The translations under genes and the position numbers were made by a program. The notes under the pieces were generated by a model, which worked only from the letters and a program-made list of their open reading frames with translations, made no database searches and was not told where the DNA came from. Below, piece by piece: positions 31,049 through 36,623 of a DNA stretch of 36,623 bases. Each line of letters begins with the position of its first letter. Position 1 is the first letter of the stretch. Source of the stretch: Chloroflexota bacterium (GTDB lineage: Bacteria; Chloroflexota; Anaerolineae; Anaerolineales; UBA4823). Where the stretch lies: the NCBI GenBank assembly GCA_020349245.1, contig CP070764.1, positions 1,757,202 through 1,793,824 on the forward strand. The letters run 5' to 3'.

Positions 31049-31474
31049 ATGACTCAGGAAAGCGTAAAACCACTTAATTGGGAACCTATTCCCGGCATCG
31101 GATATAGTGTTGTCCGAAGGCCGGATGGTGGCATGCATTACACTTTCACAGATTTGTCTCATGAAACACTGGTCCATTGGCACAATTTTGCAGTGGAACA
31201 TCTACTGGATTCAGACCGGTTGACCACAAACCTTTATGATCTGCGGGAGGTGAAGGATATCACCCAAGAAGCCATCGATTACGCGATCGAGGTGAATTCA
31301 GATCCTGCCGCTCGGAATATTCGCCTCGCGGTTGTGGTCAAGAACGATGAAGTTCGCCTGGCAATTGAAAAAATACCTTCCTTAACTACCACTGGTGGTG
31401 TTGAATTCAAGGTCTTTACAGACATCGAAGAATCCGAAGCCTGGCTAGACCGACCGCTTACCTATATGGTCTGA
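31049..31474 (+). CDS. STAS/SpoIIAA-like small protein of unknown function
   Basis: 141 residues, no signal or membrane segment. The later part, 'NLYDLREVKDITQEAIDYAIEV...NIRLAVVVKNDEVRLAIEKI...VEFKVFTDIEESEAWL', resembles the SpoIIAA-like/STAS fold, which ends in a short helix with AWL. The typical phosphorylatable Ser of anti-anti-sigma factors is not obvious. ATG 31049 is set by AGGAGGTG upstream; the frame is open further upstream but lacks a site. It lies between folK and folP, which does not explain its role. Family call moderate, function unknown. Confidence 0.65.
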   Translation: MTQESVKPLNWEPIPGIGYSVVRRPDGGMHYTFTDLSHETLVHWHNFAVEHLLDSDRLTTNLYDLREVKDITQEAIDYAIEVNSDPAARNIRLAVVVKNDEVRLAIEKIPSLTTTGGVEFKVFTDIEESEAWLDRPLTYMV

Positions 31475-31528
31475 TCCAAATCCATGAATGATAAATATTT
31501 CTAATATGGGTTGTGGTGAGGACCATTC

Positions 31529-32452
31529 ATGCTGCATAGTAACAAATTGATTATCGGTAACCGGGTTTTTTATTGGGGTGAACGAACCTATTTGATGGGT
31601 ATTTTAAATCTTACCCCGGATAGTTTCTCGGGAGATGGTTTGCTCTCAGATCCCAATGAGGGAAAAAATGACGCGGATTTCGAGAGTTTCATTGAAAAAT
31701 CCTTGGAACAAGCACAAAGGTTTATCAACGCAGGTGCAGATCTATTAGATATCGGTGGGGAAAGCACCCGACCCGGGGCAACCAAGGTGGATCTAGACGG
31801 AGAACTTTCCCGGGTAATCCCTATAGTAAAGGCACTGACCGAGGCTTTTGATATTCCGATATCTATCGATACTTATAAACATCAAGTAGCCCATGCAGCT
31901 TTAGCAGCAGGTGCGAATTTGGTCAATGATGTCTGGGCGCTGAATGCCGATCCCAAAATGGCTGGAACCATTGCGGAATTTGGTGTCCCTGTGATCTTAA
32001 TGCACAACCGGAGCTCATGGGCACATGCAGATATCAAAGAAAAATTAGGTGGACGCTATGTTGGGGTTCCGTATGATGATCTCATTGAAGATATCAAGCG
32101 CGAACTGATTGAAAGTGTAACGATTGCCCATTCTGCGGGTATCCCAGATGAAAACATCATATTGGATCCCGGGATAGGATTTGGTAAGACAATAGAGCAG
32201 AACCTTCAATTGATCGATTCACTCCCTGAAATCCGCAGCTTGGGTTACCCGATTTTATATGGCCCCTCGCGTAAATCATTTATCGGGTATACATTAGACC
32301 TGCCTCCGGATCAACGCCTTGCAGGTACCGCGGCAGCAGTGGCGATTGGTATTGAAAGAGGTGCCGATATCGTGCGCGTTCACGATGTGGAGTTCATGCA
32401 TCAGGTTGCGAAGATGACAGATGCGATCGTGCGAAAGCCTTTTCCTCGATGA
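31529..32452 (+). CDS. folP: Dihydropteroate synthase
   Basis: 307 residues. MGILNLTPDSFSGDG near residue 24 and GADLLDIGGESTRPGA near residue 69 are the two DHPS signatures. Further support comes from ISIDTYKHQVA near 112, NDVWAL near 133, ILDPGIGFGKT near 211, and YGPSRKSFIG near 245. It joins p-aminobenzoate to the pterin pyrophosphate made by FolK. GTGAGG lies eight to ten bases before the ATG. About 55 bases separate it from the STAS-like gene, so it is likely co-transcribed. An insert around residues 155-185 ('SSWAHADIKEKLGGRYVG') is a normal variable loop. Confidence 0.95.
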   Translation: MLHSNKLIIGNRVFYWGERTYLMGILNLTPDSFSGDGLLSDPNEGKNDADFESFIEKSLEQAQRFINAGADLLDIGGESTRPGATKVDLDGELSRVIPIVKALTEAFDIPISIDTYKHQVAHAALAAGANLVNDVWALNADPKMAGTIAEFGVPVILMHNRSSWAHADIKEKLGGRYVGVPYDDLIEDIKRELIESVTIAHSAGIPDENIILDPGIGFGKTIEQNLQLIDSLPEIRSLGYPILYGPSRKSFIGYTLDLPPDQRLAGTAAAVAIGIERGADIVRVHDVEFMHQVAKMTDAIVRKPFPR

Positions 32453-32522
32453 TCATGTTATTCAATAGATATTTTTGATATTTGTAATATTTTGAAAATT
32501 TCAATGCCTAGAAAGGAGATCA

Positions 32523-35231
32523 ATGGCTAAAGATTATTTTTCAGTCAAGCAAGTCCTGCAGACTACTCAAGGAGACTTTACAATCTACAGTTTACAGCAG
32601 CTGGAAAAACAGGGTCTGGTTGATCTGAGTCGTCTTCCTTTTTCAATTCGCATATTGCTTGAATCCGTTCTCAGGAATTGCAATGAAAAACAAATCAAAA
32701 AACAGGATGTAATCAACCTGGCTTCATGGGAAGCCAATCCGGATCAGCGCCCCAGCTACCCATTCCTACCAGCACGAGTGATCATGCAGGATTTTACCGG
32801 TGTACCCGCAGTTGTCGATCTTGCAGCTATGCGTTCGGCAATGTTCCGTTTGGGCGGTGATCCCCACAAAATCAACCCTGTTATTCCAGTTGACCTAGTG
32901 ATCGATCATTCTGTGCAGGTCGATTTCTTTGCCAGTCCGGATGCACTGCAGCGAAACGCCGAGATTGAATTTCAAAGGAACCGTGAACGATATGAATTTC
33001 TGCATTGGGGCCAGCAGGCGTTCGATAAGTTTCGTGTGGTGCCCCCATCCACAGGAATTGTCCACCAGGTTAACTTAGAATATCTCGCCCATGTGGTTCT
33101 GTCGGAAAGAACAAATAGCGAATGGCTGGCTTTCCCAGACACACTCGTGGGAACAGATTCGCACACGACGATGATTAATGGCCTGGGGGTTGTTGGATGG
33201 GGTGTTGGAGGCATCGAAGCTGAAGCAGCCATGTTAGGTCAACCCCTGGATATGCTCATCCCAGACGTGATTGGTTTCAAATTATCTGGGGAACTCAGAG
33301 AAGGAGTTACCGCGACAGACCTAACATTGACTGTTGTGCAGATGCTGCGTGAAAAAGGCGTAGTCGGAAAATTTGTTGAATTTTTTGGTCCGGGTCTGGA
33401 ATTCCTTTCTTTACCCGACCGGGCCACGATAGCCAACATGGCGCCAGAATATGGTGCGACGATAGGCTTTTTCCCCATCGATGAAGAGACAATGCGCTAT
33501 CTGGCACTCACCGCTCGCCCGGCAGATTTGCTGGAGCTGATAGAAACGTATTCCAAAGAACAGGGTTTGTTCCGCTCAAAAACAACCCCGGATCCGGAAT
33601 TTACTGATTTACTCGAACTTGATTTGGCGGAGGTTACATCCAGTTTGGCCGGGCCAAAAAGGCCTCAAGATAGGGTAAACCTGGTTGATATGCAGGCGAA
33701 ATTTAAAGCTGACCTGACACAGCCAAAAAGTGAGCGTGGTTTTGCACTTGCTCCTGAACACCTGGACAAGAAAATATCGATCGGGGCTAACGGGACCACG
33801 GAAGAATTGACCCATGGGTCAGTGGTTATTGCAGCCATCACCTCCTGTACAAACACCTCCAATCCTTATGTCATGATAGCCGCGGGACTGCTGGCAAAAA
33901 ATGCAGTCGAGAGAGGCTTGAAATCGAAAAATTACGTAAAAACCAGCCTGGCGCCAGGATCACGGGTTGTCAGTGACTATTTAGAAAGTGCGGGGCTGCT
34001 TGCACCCCTGGCTCAACTCGGATTTAATCTGGTGGGATACGGCTGTACCACCTGCATTGGAAATTCTGGACCGCTCTCTGGTGAAGTGGTAAAAGGGATT
34101 ACCAAGGGTGAATTAGTGGTCGCGGCCGTTTTATCCGGGAATCGTAATTTCGAAGGCAGGGTCCATCCTTACGTCAGGGCAAACTACCTAGCCTCCCCAC
34201 CCTTGGTAGTTGCATATGCACTCGCCGGAACAATTGATATCAACTTGAGTGAAGACCCGCTGGGTAAAGATCGCGATGGCATCCCGGTTTATTTGAACGA
34301 AATCTGGCCTTCAACTCAGGATATCCAGCAAACTGTTGCGGCAACGATCCACCCCGAGATGTTTGAAGAAAAATATGGAGATGTATTCACTGGTAACCCG
34401 GTATGGAATGCGATTGAAGGGACCGCAGGTGCGATATTTGAGTGGCAACCAGATTCGACTTACATCCAGGAACCTCCATTTTTCACTGAACTAACCCCGG
34501 AGGTGCCGCAAATCAGCGAAATTCGCGGGGCCCGGGTCCTGGCTGTTCTGGGGGATTCGATCACAACGGACCATATCTCGCCAGCAGGGGCTATCCCTGC
34601 AGACAGTCCGTCCGGAAAATACTTGGTTGAACAAGGTGTCTCTCTTAGAGATTTTAATTCCTATGGATCGCGGCGGGGAAATGATCGCGTGATGACTCGG
34701 GGTACTTTTGCGAATATTCGCTTGAAAAACCAATTGGTTCCAGGGGTTGAAGGTGGCTTTTCCCTGCACCTGCCTGACGAAGTTCCAATAAGTATTTTTG
34801 AAGCCTCATTGCAGTACCAGGAGGAAGGGGTGCCATTATTAGTTATCGCAGGAAAGGAATATGGCACCGGATCAAGCAGGGATTGGGCTGCAAAAGGTAC
34901 CTATTTGCTCAATGTAAAAGCTGTTCTCGCCCAATCTTTCGAGCGAATTCACAGATCTAATCTGGTTGGTATGGGGGTCTTACCTCTCCAATTTGAAGCG
35001 GGAGATAGTTTCGAAAGTTTACACCTCACTGGCAAAGAAGTCTACTCTATCCTGGGATTGGATGACCAGATTAAACCGGAGCGTAATTTAACTGTTCGGG
35101 TGGATAATAGGGATGGGGATGTTCGCGAGTTTAAGGTAATTGCTCGACTCGATACAGACTTGGAGGTTGAATACTATCGCAACGGTGGCATTCTGCACAA
35201 GGTATTGCGGGATATGCTCTTGGAAAATTAA
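32523..35231 (+). CDS. acnA: Aconitate hydratase (AcnA type)
   Basis: 902 residues, full length. The [4Fe-4S] Cys ligands are in SCTNTSNP near residue 440 and CTTCIGNSG near residues 506-509. Other matches are [19 protein letters not shown] near 217, [24 protein letters not shown] near 547 and the C-terminal '[16 protein letters not shown]' near 778. It interconverts citrate and isocitrate in the TCA cycle. GAAAGGAG lies six bases before the ATG. Seventy bases after folP, it has AT-rich sequence upstream with TAATAT-like elements but no clean promoter. A strong hairpin terminator follows. Confidence 0.96.
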   Translation: MAKDYFSVKQVLQTTQGDFTIYSLQQLEKQGLVDLSRLPFSIRILLESVLRNCNEKQIKKQDVINLASWEANPDQRPSYPFLPARVIMQDFTGVPAVVDLAAMRSAMFRLGGDPHKINPVIPVDLVIDHSVQVDFFASPDALQRNAEIEFQRNRERYEFLHWGQQAFDKFRVVPPSTGIVHQVNLEYLAHVVLSERTNSEWLAFPDTLVGTDSHTTMINGLGVVGWGVGGIEAEAAMLGQPLDMLIPDVIGFKLSGELREGVTATDLTLTVVQMLREKGVVGKFVEFFGPGLEFLSLPDRATIANMAPEYGATIGFFPIDEETMRYLALTARPADLLELIETYSKEQGLFRSKTTPDPEFTDLLELDLAEVTSSLAGPKRPQDRVNLVDMQAKFKADLTQPKSERGFALAPEHLDKKISIGANGTTEELTHGSVVIAAITSCTNTSNPYVMIAAGLLAKNAVERGLKSKNYVKTSLAPGSRVVSDYLESAGLLAPLAQLGFNLVGYGCTTCIGNSGPLSGEVVKGITKGELVVAAVLSGNRNFEGRVHPYVRANYLASPPLVVAYALAGTIDINLSEDPLGKDRDGIPVYLNEIWPSTQDIQQTVAATIHPEMFEEKYGDVFTGNPVWNAIEGTAGAIFEWQPDSTYIQEPPFFTELTPEVPQISEIRGARVLAVLGDSITTDHISPAGAIPADSPSGKYLVEQGVSLRDFNSYGSRRGNDRVMTRGTFANIRLKNQLVPGVEGGFSLHLPDEVPISIFEASLQYQEEGVPLLVIAGKEYGTGSSRDWAAKGTYLLNVKAVLAQSFERIHRSNLVGMGVLPLQFEAGDSFESLHLTGKEVYSILGLDDQIKPERNLTVRVDNRDGDVREFKVIARLDTDLEVEYYRNGGILHKVLRDMLLEN

Positions 35232-35258
35232 CCATGTAAATATTTCTTTCAGAAATGA

Positions 35259-35295
35259 AAAAATCAGGTCTGATATATATCCAGACCTGATTTTT
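35259..35295. terminator. Bidirectional rho-independent terminator
   Basis: Fourteen-base-pair perfect stem (35259-35272 with 35282-35295) around a nine-base loop, with A runs on the left and T runs on the right. It ends aconitase on the plus strand and the two-TM gene on the minus strand. Confidence 0.9.
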
Positions 35296-35321
35296 GATTG
35301 TTGAATTTGATCGCCCATAAT

Positions 35322-36242
35322 TCATTCATCACCCGATGAAGCTGGGTTATCTGTTCCTAGAACCTCTTCTCCCTCCTTGGGGATCGTCTCATTGGTTGGA
35401 AAATCTTCTTCTTGGCTATCTTCCTCATCCTGTCCTTGGTCTTGGGATGGTAATTGGATCCTTTCCAGACCCTGAGTTAATAAGCCAAGCTGGGCGATTC
35501 CTAACCAGACAAAAATCACAGTGAAAACCCACGCAGAAACATTGATAATGGTGTCAAGATTGGTTTGAATTGCATTTACTCTTTTTTGGATTCTGGAAAT
35601 TACTTTCTTATACTGGCCAAGCACTAATTGCATTTCATATAAGTCAGCTTTAAGATCAGAAACCCCGCGTGATATTATCTTGAGCTGGGCAGCAAGCATG
35701 GTGAGATTCCCTGTGGTCGTTTTCAGTGGATCTTTCATGTCAGACAGGGAGTTCGGGATTGCATCCAAGCTTTGAGAGACTCCATCAATGGCTTCAGTTA
35801 ATGGGGTGTCTGGATCATAGGGCTCGATCGGCAGGAAGGGTATTGAAGTTACCAGTTGGAGGGTTGTTTCCAGTGCACCAGCAGCTTCCTGGAGTGTAGC
35901 CAAACCAGTTTGGGTCGCGTCTATAGCTAGGGGAATATCCGAGGTAAGCAAACCTGTCATTGTATCCACCATCGGTACAGTATCATCAACACCTTTGCTG
36001 GCAGTTTGCAAGGTTTGTTCTAGGGAAGTCAATTGTGATATTGTTCCAGTGAGGGTGTTATCCAAAGTGTCCAAGCCGGAGCTGGTTGCATCCAATGTTG
36101 TGCTGATTAAATCTAATGCTCCCACCATTTTATTTGAAAGAGAACCCTTTACACTCCAAACGAGAGCAATGCCTGCAATGCTGAATATTAAGCCGATAAT
36201 CGCTGCAACGACGAAAGAGTAACCAATGATTCTGCGGGCCAT
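35322..36242 (-). CDS. Two-helix membrane protein with long helical ectodomain and acidic tail
   Basis: 306 residues. Membrane helices lie near residues 8-30 and 232-252. Between them is a mostly helical, Ser/Thr/Leu/Asp-rich region of about 200 residues with heptad-like repeats ('ALDLISTTLDATSSGLDTLDNTLTG'), resembling a sensory or coiled-coil domain. The C-terminus is a short acidic tail (QDEEDSQEEDF). I do not recognise the family. There is no HAMP, kinase or methyl-accepting signature after the second helix, so it is not a standard chemoreceptor. ATG 36242 is set by GAGGAGGG upstream; the open frame extends about 18 codons further without support. It is divergent from surE. Confidence 0.75.
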   Translation of the reverse strand: MARRIIGYSFVVAAIIGLIFSIAGIALVWSVKGSLSNKMVGALDLISTTLDATSSGLDTLDNTLTGTISQLTSLEQTLQTASKGVDDTVPMVDTMTGLLTSDIPLAIDATQTGLATLQEAAGALETTLQLVTSIPFLPIEPYDPDTPLTEAIDGVSQSLDAIPNSLSDMKDPLKTTTGNLTMLAAQLKIISRGVSDLKADLYEMQLVLGQYKKVISRIQKRVNAIQTNLDTIINVSAWVFTVIFVWLGIAQLGLLTQGLERIQLPSQDQGQDEEDSQEEDFPTNETIPKEGEEVLGTDNPASSGDE

Positions 36243-36353
36243 AGTTCCCTCCTCAAATTCTGAATATATTTTTATTGATTCCCTATGACAATCCAAGCAA
36301 TTATATGATTATAATGTTTGTCTGAAAAAATTGGAGAGGATCTTGCTTAACCT

Positions 36354-36623
36354 ATGCATCTTTTAGTGACGAACGATGACGGCGTGACCGCACCTGGTTT
36401 GCACGCATTAGCAGTTGAACTGCAGAAATATTTTAAGGTGACAATCTTAGCACCCGATCGGAATTGGTCAGCTTCAGGGCACTCAAAAACTTTGCACCGC
36501 CCATTACGAGTAAGTGAGGTTTTATTGGAAGATCAAACCATCGCTTTCACTACGGATGGTGCACCTTCAGATTGTGTTGCCTTGGCCATGCTTGGTTTGA
36601 TACCCGAGAAAATCGATTTAGTT
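36354..36623 (+). CDS. surE: 5'-nucleotidase SurE, N-terminal part
   Basis: 90 codons, cut by the right edge. The start MHLLVTNDDGVTAPG has the metal-binding NDDG motif; further on are VTILAPDRNWSASGHSKTLH and TDGAPSDCVALAM, all SurE signatures. SurE removes phosphate from nucleoside monophosphates and is linked to stress survival. A GGAGAGGA lies 13 bases upstream, rather far. TATAAT at 36310-36315 with ATGACA at 36285-36290 (19-base spacer) is a possible promoter. The rest of the protein lies outside the window. Confidence 0.93.
   Translation, partial: MHLLVTNDDGVTAPGLHALAVELQKYFKVTILAPDRNWSASGHSKTLHRPLRVSEVLLEDQTIAFTTDGAPSDCVALAMLGLIPEKIDLV

Overview
The window looks like a chromosomal segment of a Chloroflexota bacterium, most likely of the Anaerolineae. 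This is inferred from gene content and style. It has an ECF sigma factor next to a membrane protein with a long Thr/Pro-rich tail, TadE/TadG-like surface proteins, a Roadblock–V4R pair, UbiD/UbiA-type menaquinone genes, and a Rieske/cytochrome b cluster with dihaem cytochromes c. Base composition is moderate. I see no phage, transposon, integrase or CRISPR array. Nearly all genes look intact; the first and last are cut by the window edges.

Layout. 1-2398: a partial thiamine-diphosphate E1-like enzyme, a strong minus-strand terminator, and a membrane Fe-S oxidoreductase of the EtfD/heterodisulfide-reductase-related type. 2718-8875 (all minus): a secreted L,D-transpeptidase, preceded in the direction of transcription by a five-gene run ubiD-like / ABC binding lipoprotein / ATPase / permease / ubiA-like. 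In that run a complete ABC importer lies between two enzymes resembling the late steps of menaquinone synthesis. 9012-10911 (plus): promoter, Roadblock/LC7 protein, V4R-domain protein and a polyprenol-phosphate-mannose-synthase-like glycosyltransferase. 10930-13130 (minus): a YabE-type DUF348/G5/3D protein overlapping rsmA. 13332-19806 (plus): ECF sigma factor, putative anti-sigma protein, terminator, then a TadE-like protein fused to five Calx-beta repeats, a second TadE-like protein and a TadG-like protein, closed by a terminator.

19893-20003 (minus) is the small SRP RNA, with a near-consensus promoter overlapping the stop codon of the gene before it. 20035-23925 (minus) encodes a quinol-oxidising complex: Rieske protein, cytochrome b with an unusual C-terminal tail, and two dihaem cytochromes c. 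24177-26390 holds a small membrane protein, a metallo-beta-lactamase-fold hydrolase and a HhH-GPD DNA glycosylase. 26821-26907 is tRNA-Ser(GGA). 26996-29241 (minus) holds a GH1 beta-glycosidase translationally coupled to a GNAT acetyltransferase. 29367-32452 (plus) holds a thiolase, folK, a STAS/SpoIIAA-like protein and folP. 32523-35231 is aconitase, ended by a two-way terminator. A two-TM helical protein (minus) and the start of surE (plus) finish the window.

Themes. Respiration runs through the window: quinone synthesis genes, ETF-linked quinone reduction, the Rieske/cytochrome b complex and aconitase. Cell-surface work is the second theme: L,D-transpeptidase, YabE-like protein, the Tad/Calx-beta cluster and the mannosyl donor synthase. 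Several genes have a -10 hexamer ending exactly six bases before the start codon, which suggests leaderless mRNAs. The observations I rate highest are the ABC importer inside the menaquinone gene run, the TadE–Calx-beta fusion next to its own sigma/anti-sigma pair, and the unusual cytochrome subunits.
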